Shown here: piece after piece, positions 46,573 to 57,796 of the stretch
How positions within the stretch are numbered: the stretch's first letter is position 1
How the letters are laid out: the number at the start of each line of letters is the position of its first letter
DNA from: Paraburkholderia phenazinium
GTDB taxonomy: Bacteria; Pseudomonadota; Gammaproteobacteria; Burkholderiales; Burkholderiaceae
Direction of reading: 5' to 3'
Assembly (NCBI RefSeq): GCF_900141745.1
Contig: NZ_FSRM01000001.1
Span: 1,426,001 to 1,490,000, forward strand
Length of the DNA stretch: 64,000 nt
Translations under genes and position numbers: made by a program
The notes under the pieces: model-generated
Databases searched by the model: none
Seen by the model: only the letters and a program-made list of their open reading frames with translations
Told to the model about the DNA's origin: nothing

Positions 46573-47543
46573 TGCGCACCTCCGAGACGGTCCTTGTACT
46601 GATCGATCAGCACCGACAGGATGATGACGATGCCCACCACGATGAATTGCCAGAACGCGTTGACGTCGATAAACACCAGGCCGAACTGGATCACCGCGAT
46701 GATCAGCGCACCGATCAGCGTCCCGACAACATTGCCCGTCCCACCGAACAGGCTCGCGCCACCGATCACCACTGCAGCGATCGAATCGAGCAACATCGGC
46801 TCGCCGGCGTTGGCTGCGCCTGCAGCAAAACGCGCCGTATAGATGATCCCACCGACCGCGGCGAACGCTGCGGCGATCACATACACCACGAGCAGATGAC
46901 GTTTGACATTGATCCCCGCCCGCACCGCGGACTGCGGATTGCCACCGATCGCGTACGTATACTGACCGAAGCGCGTTTTCGAGAGCAGCAGATGCATGAT
47001 GACCAGCAACACGGCAGTGAGCAACACCGGCGTCCAGCCGGCGCCGAGCCAGACGAGGCCGGGGTTGTCCACTGAGACCGTCATGCCGCTGCCGGCAGCG
47101 AGAAAGCCTGCACCGCGCGCCACGCCGTACATGCCGAGCGTGCCGATAAAAGCCGGCACGCGCAGCCACGCAATCAGCACACCGTTGACGAGACCTGGAA
47201 TCAGGCAGACCACAACGGTGAGCGGGATAGACAGGAGCAGGATCCATGGCGAGCCGTTGCCGAACAATGTGAACTGCGCGACGCAGACGGCCGCGAGTCC
47301 CATCACGAAGCCCGCGGACAGATCGATGCCGGCCGTGATGATCACGAAGGTCTGGCCAATGGCCAGAAGCAGCGGGGCAGCGGCGGCGAGACCGATCGAT
47401 TGCAGGTTGTAGGCGTTCAACACAAACGACCGATGTGCCGACACCTGCGCATACACCTCGAAAAAGACCAGCAAGGCGGCGAGGAACAGCCACGGCCATA
47501 GCTTGGTGATCAGCGCGATCCGGTCGAGACGCGAGTTATCCAT
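46569..47543 (-). CDS. Sugar ABC transporter permease (CUT2)
   Basis: A 324-residue inner-membrane permease of the ribose/xylose class. Typical segments are AIGQTFVIITAGIDLSAGFVMGLAAV, GARGAGFLAAG-like, and NPQSAVRAGINVKRHLLVVYVIAA, with ten or so hydrophobic helices. The ATG at 47543 (MDNSRLDRIALI) is preferred to an in-frame start at 47591 because the family begins there; GGAT lies upstream. It is between the binding-protein and ATPase genes. Confidence 0.92.
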   Translation of the reverse strand: MDNSRLDRIALITKLWPWLFLAALLVFFEVYAQVSAHRSFVLNAYNLQSIGLAAAAPLLLAIGQTFVIITAGIDLSAGFVMGLAAVCVAQFTLFGNGSPWILLLSIPLTVVVCLIPGLVNGVLIAWLRVPAFIGTLGMYGVARGAGFLAAGSGMTVSVDNPGLVWLGAGWTPVLLTAVLLVIMHLLLSKTRFGQYTYAIGGNPQSAVRAGINVKRHLLVVYVIAAAFAAVGGIIYTARFAAGAANAGEPMLLDSIAAVVIGGASLFGGTGNVVGTLIGALIIAVIQFGLVFIDVNAFWQFIVVGIVIILSVLIDQYKDRLGGAQ

Positions 47544-47641
47544 GAAGTGATCCGCTTTATCAGGAGCAATGCCAGGAGCAAAAACCCGCATGCGCTGCAG
47601 CGCACGCGGGACGATCTACGACTCCAGCCGGCCTGCTTTGG

Positions 47642-48622
47642 CTAGTTCGAATAGATGTATTGCTGCATGTCGGGCTGGTCGATATTGTTCTTGTCGAGAA
47701 CTTCGAAACCCGTGCTCTTGAGGGTGGGGATTTTCTTGCCGTGAATCACGTCGGCGGCGAACTTGACGCCGTAATAGCCGATCTCGTCCGGGCGCTGGGC
47801 AATCGCGATGTCGACGAGTCCGCTCTTGATCTGCTTGTCGATGCCCGGAACCGCGTCGAATACGACGACTTTCACCACGCCTTGCTTGCCGGCTGCCTTA
47901 ACGCCTTGGGCCGCACCGCTGCCCGAGAAGGTGTTGGCGCCGAACACGCCGGCCAGACCCGGATTGCGCGCCAGAACCGCGGCGACGTGAGCAGCAGCCT
48001 GGTTCGCGTCGTCTTCGTTATAGAGGGTTTGCAGCACGGTGATATTCGGGTGCTTCTTCATCTCGTCCGCGAAACCTTCAGCACGCGCGTCGGTGCTTGA
48101 AATACCCGGCTTGTTGTTTTCGCAATAGACCGTGCCCTTGTCGCCGATTGCTTTGGCAAGTGCGCGCGCAGCCACGCGGCCGCCTTCCAGATTGTCCGAA
48201 GCGATATAGGACAGCGGGAAATCCGCATCGCCCTTGCCGGTCTGGTAATGGCCATCGCCGATATAGGTGTCGACGGTAATCACCTTGATGCCGGCGTCGG
48301 CGGCCTCTTTGAGCGGTCCGATCAGCTGTTGCTTGTCGACTGGGGAAATCAGCAGGACATCAGGATGCTTGGCGATAAATGCCTTGAGAATCGGCACCTG
48401 CTCACTGGTGTTCCATTCTTTGGGAACCTGAAACAGCAATTCGACGTTCTCTTCCTTGGCGGCCCGCTCGGCGCCGCGATGCATTGTGAAGTAGAACGGA
48501 TCAACCACGCCGGGCAGGAGCGCCACCACTGGATGGGCAGCATCGGCGTGCGCCAGTCCCGACAGCGAACAAACGATGATCGTTGAGACGGCAACCATAC
48601 AGCGGGAAACGAATCGCTTCAT
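47642..48622 (-). CDS. Sugar ABC transporter substrate-binding protein
   Basis: A 326-residue periplasmic sugar-binding protein of the ribose type. A signal peptide (MKRFVSRCMVAVSTIIVCSLSG, cleavage near AHA) starts it. LLISPVDKQQLIGPLKEAADAGIKVITVD, ASDNLEGGRVAARAL and FDAVPGIDKQIKSG are family signatures. A strong GGAGGAAG site is six bases before the ATG at 48622. It is first of three genes in a complete importer; a 100-base gap separates it from the permease. The sugar is unknown. Confidence 0.92.
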   Translation of the reverse strand: MKRFVSRCMVAVSTIIVCSLSGLAHADAAHPVVALLPGVVDPFYFTMHRGAERAAKEENVELLFQVPKEWNTSEQVPILKAFIAKHPDVLLISPVDKQQLIGPLKEAADAGIKVITVDTYIGDGHYQTGKGDADFPLSYIASDNLEGGRVAARALAKAIGDKGTVYCENNKPGISSTDARAEGFADEMKKHPNITVLQTLYNEDDANQAAAHVAAVLARNPGLAGVFGANTFSGSGAAQGVKAAGKQGVVKVVVFDAVPGIDKQIKSGLVDIAIAQRPDEIGYYGVKFAADVIHGKKIPTLKSTGFEVLDKNNIDQPDMQQYIYSN

Positions 48623-48957
48623 TTTGTCTTCCTCCAGTTTTTTTGAGTCCGACTTGCGACGCCCGAGTTCTTTTGACGCTCCATGGCGACGTTGATCGGC
48701 TGTTCGGCAGTATAGGCCCGGGGGATGCCGGTGGCCATGCGAATGACAATGTTGTTCGCGCGGAATCGGCATTGCAGGGCATGGGTCCGACGGGCACCCG
48801 GCGTCCGGCAGATGAGCCACGCAGCGCTCGCGGGCAAGGGGGGCTGCCCCAGCGTCGGCGGCTTCGAGCAAGGAAGTGAAGAGGTTCTAACCGTTGATCG
48901 GTGGTTGCCTGCGCGTAGTCATTGTGTTGACTTCGCGCGGGCAAGCGCACCTTCCGC
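48623..48957. other. Intergenic region upstream of the sugar ABC operon
   Basis: About 335 bases between two minus-strand genes. It should carry the promoter of the sugar importer. No operator palindrome or gene was recognised. Confidence 0.4.
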
Positions 48958-49251
48958 CTACGACTTCGAGTTTTCGTAAAGCGTGTCGCGCGGGAAGAAC
49001 ATGCGCGGTTCGAAAGCAGGCATGATCACCGTCGCGCCTCGTGCGGTGACGTTGACATTGCAGGTCTGGTCAATCTGCTTGCCGCGCCGGTAAATGAACG
49101 CGCCCGGGCCGCCATCGCATTCGCTGGTGTGCTCCAGCAGGCGCAGTTCGCGTCCGTTCGAAATGGATCTCGTGATGACGAACCCGTCGGCATACGCTGC
49201 GGTTACACCGACCAGGGCGGCTATTCCGATTACGACTTTCGCAATCTTCAT
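48958..49251 (-). CDS. Small exported protein, unknown function
   Basis: A 97-residue protein with a signal peptide (MKIAKVVIGIAALVGVTAAYA). The mature part has two cysteines (SECDGG and QTCNV), suitable for one disulfide. GGAGAT lies about ten bases before the ATG. It is upstream of the sugar importer on the same strand but separated by 335 bases. No family was recognised. Confidence 0.72.
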   Translation of the reverse strand: MKIAKVVIGIAALVGVTAAYADGFVITRSISNGRELRLLEHTSECDGGPGAFIYRRGKQIDQTCNVNVTARGATVIMPAFEPRMFFPRDTLYENSKS

Positions 49252-49489
49252 GATGGGATCTCCGGATTCGGCTGCGTGGCGCCGATGCCAATTTAACTAT
49301 TTTAGACCGTCCCGCTTTCAAAATCCCACCTTCGATCCACGGCCGGGAGCCTTCAACGTCAGCGGCTGACGGACGTCCCGCAAGCGCTCGTTGTACGATA
49401 TCGACCCAGAATCATGGGCAACGTCAGAGCGCTTTGCGCATGACGGCCCTGATCGCCAAGGCACCCACCGCTAACGAGGAGACAGTCGC

Positions 49490-50563
49490 ATGATACGTAC
49501 GAGAAAGCGCACAGCAGGTCTGATTGGCACAATCCTCGTTGCGGCCGCATGCGCCGTAGGACTGGTTGCCTGCGCATCGTCTCCGGTCAATCGCGCCGCG
49601 GTGCTGTCCGGCCCGATGTCGATTGCGAAACAGGGCAGCTTTTTCATAGGCGGACGTGACGTGCATTCGGACACGCTTTCGACGCTGCCGAACTACGTGG
49701 CCTCGGGCACCGTCACCGTCGACCAGATGTATGTTCATTACCAGGTTCCCACGAGCGCCAAGCCGGTGTCGCTGACGCTAATACATGGTTGCTGCCTGAC
49801 GGGCATGACATGGGAGACGACGCCGGACGGGCGGATGGGGTGGGAGGAGTATTTCGTCCGGAACGGCTATCCGACGTATGTGATCGATCAGTCCGACCGC
49901 GGACGTTCGGCGACTGACATCAGCGCGATCAATGCCGCGCGCAGCGGCAAGGCGCCGGCTTCCCAGCTGCCGAACGTGTTCGCAGCGTCGCACGAATCGG
50001 CGTGGGCCATCTTCCGTTTCGGACCGAAATATCCGGAGACCTTCCCCGGCGAGCAGTTTCCCGTCGATGCGCAAGCGGCCCTTTGGCAGCAGATGGTGCC
50101 TGACTGGAGCCCGTCGGTCGGCGTGCCCAATCCGACCGTTCCGGCGCTTTCGCAACTTGCGATCCAACTCCGTCATACGGTGCTGATCAGTCACTCGCAG
50201 GCTGGCATTTACCCGTTCCAGACGGCGGCTATCAGTACGCAGGGTATTGCTGGCATCGTGTCCATCGAACCCGGCGAATGCCCGTCTGCGACCGGCGATC
50301 TCGCGCCGTACACCCGGCTGCCCATCCTCGTGCTGTTTGGTGACTATGTCGACCTGTCTCCTCGCTGGGCTCCGCGGCTCAAAAGCTGCCAGGTTTTCGT
50401 CGACGCGGTGGACCGTGCCGGCGGCCGCGCGCAGCTCGTGCTGTTGCCGAACGAAGGCATTCACGGCAATACGCACATGATGATGCAGGACCGGAACAAC
50501 CTCGACGTCGCGGACTGGATCCTCAAGTGGATCGATACGCATGTGAGTGCGGCGGGGGCGTAA
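49490..50563 (+). CDS. Alpha/beta-hydrolase fold lipoprotein (esterase-like)
   Basis: A 357-residue predicted lipoprotein: signal with VACASSP lipobox (C28). The oxyanion region is [21 protein letters not shown], followed by [13 protein letters not shown]. The nucleophile is S236 in ISHSQAG, with a Ser where most families have Gly before the His. The acid is probably in LFGDYVD and the base H in GIHGNTHMM. Likely an esterase of the cell envelope. GAGGAG is upstream of the ATG; cynS follows 83 bases later. Confidence 0.82.
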   Translation: MIRTRKRTAGLIGTILVAAACAVGLVACASSPVNRAAVLSGPMSIAKQGSFFIGGRDVHSDTLSTLPNYVASGTVTVDQMYVHYQVPTSAKPVSLTLIHGCCLTGMTWETTPDGRMGWEEYFVRNGYPTYVIDQSDRGRSATDISAINAARSGKAPASQLPNVFAASHESAWAIFRFGPKYPETFPGEQFPVDAQAALWQQMVPDWSPSVGVPNPTVPALSQLAIQLRHTVLISHSQAGIYPFQTAAISTQGIAGIVSIEPGECPSATGDLAPYTRLPILVLFGDYVDLSPRWAPRLKSCQVFVDAVDRAGGRAQLVLLPNEGIHGNTHMMMQDRNNLDVADWILKWIDTHVSAAGA

Positions 50564-50646
50564 GGGGACGGGGACCGGGTCTTCGACGCTATTTTTTTAG
50601 GCGGCATATGCTGCGTCAATCGACTTCCACCTCAAGGAGTATCGCG

Positions 50647-51117
50647 ATGACGCAATCCCTACACAGCCCGGCATCCCGTGAAGCGTTGACCGACACGATC
50701 ATGGACGCGAAGCTGCGCAAAAACCTGACGTTCGAGCAGATCAACGAAGGCACCGGCCTCAGCCTCGCATTCGTTACCGCGGCGCTGCTCGGCCAGCATC
50801 CGCTGCCGGCCGATGCGGCCAAGGTGGTGGTCGACAAGCTCGAACTCGGCGAGGACGCGCTGCGTCTGCTGCAGGCCATTCCCGTGCGCGGCAGCATTCC
50901 GGGCGGCGTGCCGACCGATCCGACCATCTACCGCTTCTACGAGATCGTGCAGGTATATGGTTCGACGTTAAAGGCGCTGGTCCATGAAAAACTCGGCGAC
51001 GGGATCATTAGCGCGATTAACTTCAAGCTGGACTTTCAGGTAATCGACGATCCTGAAGGCGGCAAGCGTGCCGTCATCACGCTGGACGGTAAATATCTGC
51101 CGACCAAGCCGTTCTGA
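50647..51117 (+). CDS. cynS: Cyanate hydratase (cyanase)
   Basis: A 156-residue enzyme, the same length as E. coli CynS. It converts cyanate and bicarbonate to CO2 and carbamate. Active-site residues R96, E99 and S122 are all present at the same positions as in E. coli. AAGGAG is eight bases before the ATG; the in-frame extension upstream is not needed. No cynT carbonic anhydrase, cynX or cynR regulator is adjacent, which is a common stand-alone arrangement. A terminator follows. Confidence 0.96.
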   Translation: MTQSLHSPASREALTDTIMDAKLRKNLTFEQINEGTGLSLAFVTAALLGQHPLPADAAKVVVDKLELGEDALRLLQAIPVRGSIPGGVPTDPTIYRFYEIVQVYGSTLKALVHEKLGDGIISAINFKLDFQVIDDPEGGKRAVITLDGKYLPTKPF

Positions 51118-51127
51118 GGGCCGCCCT

Positions 51128-51151
51128 AGCCGTCTTTGGCCAGACGGCTTT
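51128..51151 (+). terminator. Intrinsic terminator of cynS
   Basis: An 8-bp stem AGCCGTCT/AGACGGCT with a six-base loop is followed by TTCCTCG, 11 bases past the stop codon. Confidence 0.65.
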
Positions 51152-51305
51152 CCTCGTATTTATCGGGAGTGCGCGTTGCACCGCAATGCCACGTACTCCC
51201 CGGAATTCAGCCGTTTCGACCGAGTATGATACAAATGAGGGTTACGGGCGGTCAGGCACCGCTGATCCTTTCACGTCGCCCAGCATTCTCTCTAACTCGA
51301 TTTAA

Positions 51306-52652
<1,347 letters not shown>

Positions 52653-52755
52653 GGCGGTATTGATCGCGGTCGGCCGGATGAGGATCCTCCTTCGTTCAGC
52701 CGTCTTTTGTGATTGGCAGGGCGCGACGAGTTACGCGTCGCGCCTAGCGAGGCCT

Positions 52756-54435
52756 TCAGGCTTGCAAGCCATCCAGAAGAGGTTGCAACAACACCTCAGC
52801 CGGGCGCCAACGCTGCAATGACGATCTGAAAAGCGGTTCGCGAACCTGCCGCGCACTCATGGTCAGGACCTGACGCCTCGTTTGATGAAACGCCATGCAG
52901 CGTTCATCCCATTCGAGCCCGCAATGGGCAAGCATCCGCCGCACGTTGCGCTCGAAATCATTGACCAGGTCCTCGTACTCCACTTCGAGCATGACGCCTT
53001 CGGGCAAGATGCTTCGCCAGTGCGCCATCAGTTCCTCATAAGCGCGGTAATAGCGGCCAAGTTCACCCAGGTCGTAGGCAAACGGAATACCGCCGAATAG
53101 CTTCGAATAGATCGATAGACAGTTTTCCACCGGGTCTCTGTGGATATGGATAAATCTGGCGTTCGGCAACGCGAGATGAATCACCCCCAGATAGATGAAG
53201 TTAAACAGGTATTTGTCGGTGATCCGCTGATAGTCTTGAGGATTACTGATAACTGCCTGAATACGGCGCAGGTAGTCGTGGCCAATTGAAGTCAATGGTG
53301 TGGCTGCGATTGTGCGCAGGGCGTCGATGTCTATCTTGCTGCCAGGGTGAATCCGTGTCTTCAATGCTTTTTCGAAGTCGGGACGTTCGCCGACTCCGAA
53401 CACCTGCGGATGGCTGGCCAGGATCTGTTCGATCAGCGTTGAACCCGAGCGTGGCATGCCTACGATAAAGACCGGGGAGCGGGAGAGGGCGCCTGTGCCG
53501 CGATTGGCTTCCAGTAGCTCGGACGTTATCAGGCTCGGGATGCGTCTGAGCAGGTCGAGCGCGCCTTGTTCATCGTAGTCGATGCTGGCGCGATATAGGG
53601 CATTGGCGCGCCGGAAGTGTTCGAACGATTCCTCATGGTTGCCGTTGTCGTCCAGCGCCTGTGCGAGTGCGAAGTGCAGGTGCATCTGGTTAGTTGGCGA
53701 TAGCGGGTCAACGCTTTTTACCCGAGCGGCCATGGAGACAACGCATGGATCGGTGACAGACAGACGCTTGCTCTGAGTCAGAAGCCGGTAATAGGAAAAA
53801 TTCTCAGGGTCTATCGCGATGGCGCGCCGGAAATGCAGTTCCGCTCCGTCCATATCGCCCAACGACATGAGCGTTTTGCCTAGGTTGTTGTGTACCGCCG
53901 GAACGTCTGGCGCGAGTTCAAGTGCTTCGCGGACATGCTGCAGAGCCGCCTCCGGATCCCCCAGGTCATTCAGGACAGTCCCAAGATTGTTATGCGCCTC
54001 GGAATTGCCCGGATCAAGCTCAATTGCGTTGCGATAGTGGAGGGCAGCGTCCGATAGATTCCCGTCGAACTGAAGGGCCAGTGCCAGATGGTAATGCAGC
54101 ATGGCGAAATCCGGCTGCCGCGCCAGTCCTTCGCGCGCGGTTTGAGCCGCGGCTGTGAACGCCTTCATCGTCAACTGGACGATGCACAGGCTGTTGTAGA
54201 ACGCCGGATTGGGGAAGACGTTGATTGCGTGCGAAACCCATGCTTCGGCAGAAGCCTGCTCGTTCGCGTTGAAGGCGGCCAGGCCGCGTAGATGCAACGC
54301 GTCGGCATGTGAGGGATTGACGGCGATCAGACGCTCAAGCAACTGCGCTGCGGTGTTCAGGTCGCCGGACTGGTACGCCCGTTGACCTTCCTTGAACCAG
54401 ACTTCGCAATATTGCTGTATCGAAACGGAATCCAT
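52756..54435 (-). CDS. TPR-containing sulfotransferase-like protein
   Basis: A 559-residue soluble protein. Residues about 10-250 are tandem tetratricopeptide repeats (HYRNAIELDPGNSEAHNNLGTVL and similar). The C-terminal half is a sulfotransferase fold: PAPS-binding loop FIVGMPRSGSTLIEQIL, then RFIHIHRDPVENCLSIYSKLF, the 3'-phosphate binding region. The enzyme would transfer sulfate from PAPS to an unknown acceptor; the repeats may bind a peptide or glycan. No adjacent glycan or PAPS synthesis genes were found. Confidence 0.85.
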   Translation of the reverse strand: MDSVSIQQYCEVWFKEGQRAYQSGDLNTAAQLLERLIAVNPSHADALHLRGLAAFNANEQASAEAWVSHAINVFPNPAFYNSLCIVQLTMKAFTAAAQTAREGLARQPDFAMLHYHLALALQFDGNLSDAALHYRNAIELDPGNSEAHNNLGTVLNDLGDPEAALQHVREALELAPDVPAVHNNLGKTLMSLGDMDGAELHFRRAIAIDPENFSYYRLLTQSKRLSVTDPCVVSMAARVKSVDPLSPTNQMHLHFALAQALDDNGNHEESFEHFRRANALYRASIDYDEQGALDLLRRIPSLITSELLEANRGTGALSRSPVFIVGMPRSGSTLIEQILASHPQVFGVGERPDFEKALKTRIHPGSKIDIDALRTIAATPLTSIGHDYLRRIQAVISNPQDYQRITDKYLFNFIYLGVIHLALPNARFIHIHRDPVENCLSIYSKLFGGIPFAYDLGELGRYYRAYEELMAHWRSILPEGVMLEVEYEDLVNDFERNVRRMLAHCGLEWDERCMAFHQTRRQVLTMSARQVREPLFRSSLQRWRPAEVLLQPLLDGLQA

Positions 54436-54605
54436 GTCGAAGGCGTCGTCATCGTTTCGGTGGTTGAGGGGAAACGGACGGCACGATGGGGATCGTGGCC
54501 GCGATTGGTACGTGTTGGGAGTATATGAGATTGCTCACGCCGGGGTGATATAAAGCACCTGTCCGAGCGGCGTGATGGCAGCCAGAAACCAGTACAGGAA
54601 ACAGG

Positions 54606-55766
54606 ATGACTACCTCTATCAAACCTGCAGGTTGTATCGCCAGTAGTGTCTTGCTCGCATCGTTACTGAGCGCGTGTGCTACGGACCAGCCGCCAGTCTC
54701 TGTGCCCGGCCAGTACAGTGCGCAATCGCCGTTTCCCGGTGCTGAATGGACCCGTGTCGATCCTGCGACAGCAGGCTTCTCACAGGAAGGAATCGACCAG
54801 GCCGTCGCCTATGCAAAGCGGGAAGGATCGACCTCCGGCATGATTGTCCAGCACGGCCTTGTCGTCGCCCAATGGGGCGACGTTTCAAGGAAGTCGAATC
54901 TTCATTCAGCGCGCAAGAGTTTCGCGAGCGCCCTGATTGGCATTGCAGTCGCACGGGGCCAGATAAATCTTGACGAGACGTTGGCACAACTCGGTGTCGA
55001 CGACAGCGAGCCATCCCTGACGCCAACCGAGAAGCAGGCAACCGTGCGTATGCTGCTCGAAGCGCGCTCGGGCGTTTATCACCCGACGGTGTATGAAACC
55101 GCTGGTATGGAGGCGTCCAAGCCACCGCGCTATAGCCATGCGCCGGGCACGTTCTGGTACTACAACAACTGGGATTTCAACACGGTTGGCGCGATCTACG
55201 AAAAGGCCACCGGACAGCGCATCTTCGACGCCCTGAAGACTGAGATCGCAAATCCGATCGGCATGCAGGATTATCGTCCTTCGGATGGGCACTACGTATC
55301 GGGCGGCCTTGCCACCCGGTATCCGGCTTATCCCTTCAACATGAGCGCTCGCGATCTGGCGCGCTTCGCCCTGCTGTATCTGCATGACGGCCGCTGGCGC
55401 GACCAGCAGATTGTTCCGGCAGCGTGGGTTGCCGAATCGACAGCCTCGTACTCCAACACCCCGACCGGCGGCTACGGATACATGTGGTGGACAAGTACGC
55501 CCGCAAGCGGCCCGCGTGGTCCGAAGGTGGCGCTGCTCAGGCCAACCTACTGGGCCGATGGTAGCCACGGCCAATATGCCGTCGTGGTGCCCTCGCTCGA
55601 CCTGGTTGTCGTCAATCTGGTCGACGACCGGCTGACTTCAAAGAGCATGCACCAGCACAATATGGAGGAACTGGTGTGGCTTGCCGAATCCGCAGGCGGC
55701 GCGACGGACATTGGGCCGGAGCCGAGGGACGGCAAGCGCGACCTTGGAGCAGGAAGTGGAGCCTAA
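54606..55766 (+). CDS. Serine hydrolase of the beta-lactamase/6-aminohexanoate-dimer hydrolase type
   Basis: A 386-residue predicted lipoprotein; LLSAC lipobox with C24. The serine nucleophile is S101 in SARK (S-x-x-K), the second motif Y186-N-N188, and a GSHGQY-like segment (DGSHGQYAVVVP) takes the KTG position. This pattern matches class C beta-lactamase-fold enzymes and the nylon-dimer hydrolase NylB. The substrate is unknown; an ester or amide in the envelope is likely. The start has a weak GGAAAC upstream. Confidence 0.85.
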   Translation: MTTSIKPAGCIASSVLLASLLSACATDQPPVSVPGQYSAQSPFPGAEWTRVDPATAGFSQEGIDQAVAYAKREGSTSGMIVQHGLVVAQWGDVSRKSNLHSARKSFASALIGIAVARGQINLDETLAQLGVDDSEPSLTPTEKQATVRMLLEARSGVYHPTVYETAGMEASKPPRYSHAPGTFWYYNNWDFNTVGAIYEKATGQRIFDALKTEIANPIGMQDYRPSDGHYVSGGLATRYPAYPFNMSARDLARFALLYLHDGRWRDQQIVPAAWVAESTASYSNTPTGGYGYMWWTSTPASGPRGPKVALLRPTYWADGSHGQYAVVVPSLDLVVVNLVDDRLTSKSMHQHNMEELVWLAESAGGATDIGPEPRDGKRDLGAGSGA

Positions 55767-55941
55767 GGCGCAGGCTCGCTTTGTTCCGCGTGTCCCTCGG
55801 GCGCCGCGGCAGCCGGTGCTCAAGCACGACTGGAAAGCGCAAAGCCGCTGGGATGGAATCGCGGCGGCCATCGCCAGGATGGCGCCGTACCTGTCTCAGC
55901 CTGTCCGCCATTCTGGTCAGAGCGGCGGGTTGGTCAGGTGG

Positions 55942-56577
55942 TTATTTCAACGGCTTATAGCCGTCCTGAGACGCACTAAGCATCCGCTCCACGTACCGTG
56001 CGATCAGATCAATCTCCAGATTAACCTTCGCCCCCTCACGCAGATTCTTAAGCGCAGTCACCTCAACCGTGTGCGGAATCAGGTTAATGGAAAACTCACA
56101 ACCATCATCGCGATCCTTCACCGCGTTGACCGTCAGGCTCACGCCATTCACAGTAATCGAGCCCTTGTACGCGAGATAACGCCCAATCTCCCGCGGCGCC
56201 AGCACACGCAATTCGTGCGACTCGCCAACCGGCGCGAAATGCGTCACCGTCCCAAGTCCATCCACATGACCCGACACGATATGCCCACCAAGCCGGTCAT
56301 GCGCGCGTAGCGCTTTCTCGAGATTGACCTCACCCGGCTCGCCAAGCCCGGCCGTGCAGTTAAGGCTCTCGCGCGACACATCCACTTCGAACGAATCCGC
56401 CGTCTTGGCCACCACGGTCATGCAGGCGCCTTGAATCGTGATGCTGTCGCCAAGCTGGACGTCCTCGAGATCGAGGCCACCTGCGTTGACATTCAGGCGG
56501 ACGCCTGCGTCCCCGTCACTGCCGAGGGGCTTGACTGATTCGATGCGGCCGACCGCCGCGACGATTCCGGTAAACAT
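55942..56577 (-). CDS. ribE: Riboflavin synthase alpha subunit
   Basis: A 211-residue enzyme that dismutates two 6,7-dimethyl-8-ribityllumazine molecules into riboflavin. The two internal repeats begin MFTGIVAAVGRIESV and the second lumazine-domain half near 98, with GDSITIQGACMTVV in the first and KGSITVNGVSLTVN in the second repeat. The ATG at 56577 follows family homology. It follows ribD by 16 bases. Confidence 0.94.
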   Translation of the reverse strand: MFTGIVAAVGRIESVKPLGSDGDAGVRLNVNAGGLDLEDVQLGDSITIQGACMTVVAKTADSFEVDVSRESLNCTAGLGEPGEVNLEKALRAHDRLGGHIVSGHVDGLGTVTHFAPVGESHELRVLAPREIGRYLAYKGSITVNGVSLTVNAVKDRDDGCEFSINLIPHTVEVTALKNLREGAKVNLEIDLIARYVERMLSASQDGYKPLK

Positions 56578-56593
56578 CGTGCTGGTTCCTTGT

Positions 56594-57727
56594 TTAATTC
56601 CCAGTAGGGCGGGGCGCGGATGGCGGCGCGAAGCGCGCCAGAATCCGCAGGTCGTCGCCAATCCGGTCGACGGCGTGAAAGTTCAGACGTACACGGTCTT
56701 CGAGCGCGAGCGGTGCGATCAGGCTGAACATGCCCATCGAGTCGGTGCCGAGCAGACTCGGCGCCAGATAGACCAGCAACTCGTCGACACAGCCTTCGCG
56801 CAACAGCGAGCCGTTCAATTTATAGCCAGCCTCGACGTGCAACTCATTAACCTGGCGTTCGCCGAGCACCTTCAGCATGGCAGGCAGATCCACCTTGCCG
56901 GTGGCGTTCGCCATTTGAATGATTTCCGCGCCACGATCGCGCAATACGCTAGCGCGCTCGGTGTGACGCTCATCCAGGTTGCCGCAGAAAATCAGCGTCG
57001 GTGCGCCGGCCAGAATTTGCGCCGTAGGCGGCACATCGAGCTGGCTGTCGATCAACACACGTTGCGGCTGGCGCGGTGTATCCACGGCTCGCACCGTCAT
57101 GCGCGGATCGTCTTCCCTCACAGTACCAATGCCCGTGAGGATCGCCGATGCGCGGGCGCGCCACGCATGGCCATCGGCGCGTGCGGCTTCTCCCGTGATC
57201 CATTGGCTTTCACCGGATGGCAGTCCGGTGCGGCCGTCGAGCGAGGCGGCCACTTTCAATCGCACCCATGGCCTGCCGCGCGTCATGCGCGACACAAAGC
57301 CGATGTTCAGTTCAGCGGCTTCATTGGCGAGCAGGCCGCAGCGCACTTCGATGCCCGCATCGCGCAGCATCTTGAGACCGCGCCCCGACACCTGGGGATT
57401 CGGATCTTCCATGGCCGCGACCACGCGTTCCACTTGCGCCTCGATCAGCGCGTTGGCGCACGGTGGCGTGCGGCCGAAGTGGCTGCATGGTTCGAGCGTT
57501 ACGTAGGCCGTAGCGCCGCGCAGATCGTGGCCGCGCGAACGCGCATCCTTCAGCGCCCGCACTTCGGCATGGTCCTGTCCTGCCGGCTGCGTGAAGCCCT
57601 CGCCAATCACCTCGCCGTTCTTGACCAGCACGCAGCCGACGCGCGGGTTCGGATCGGTCGTGTACATGCCGCGCTTCGCGAGAGCCAGCGCGCGTTCCAT
57701 ATGAACGAAATCGGTTTGCGAGAACAT
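56594..57727 (-). CDS. ribD: Bifunctional pyrimidine deaminase/reductase RibD
   Basis: A 377-residue two-domain enzyme of riboflavin synthesis. The N-terminal deaminase has zinc ligands H53 in HAEV, C81 in EPCSHFGRTPPC and C90, with catalytic E55. The C-terminal reductase includes RPWVRLKVAASLDGRTGLPSGESQWIT. It follows hemL by 69 bases on the same strand and precedes ribE by 16 bases, so hemL-ribD-ribE is probably one transcript. Confidence 0.95.
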   Translation of the reverse strand: MFSQTDFVHMERALALAKRGMYTTDPNPRVGCVLVKNGEVIGEGFTQPAGQDHAEVRALKDARSRGHDLRGATAYVTLEPCSHFGRTPPCANALIEAQVERVVAAMEDPNPQVSGRGLKMLRDAGIEVRCGLLANEAAELNIGFVSRMTRGRPWVRLKVAASLDGRTGLPSGESQWITGEAARADGHAWRARASAILTGIGTVREDDPRMTVRAVDTPRQPQRVLIDSQLDVPPTAQILAGAPTLIFCGNLDERHTERASVLRDRGAEIIQMANATGKVDLPAMLKVLGERQVNELHVEAGYKLNGSLLREGCVDELLVYLAPSLLGTDSMGMFSLIAPLALEDRVRLNFHAVDRIGDDLRILARFAPPSAPRPTGN

Positions 57728-57796
57728 CGGCGTCCGTTAAGTGCTGTGGCGTGTTCTGTCGTGAGTAGTGGTGACCTGAAGCATGCTTCTGGCGCC

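Noticed and set aside
46573..47499. Extension of the sugar ATPase frame over the permease gene
   Set aside because: The permease on the overlapping frame has recognisable membrane and family motifs; the ATPase begins at 46572 with MSTPILEVRDI.
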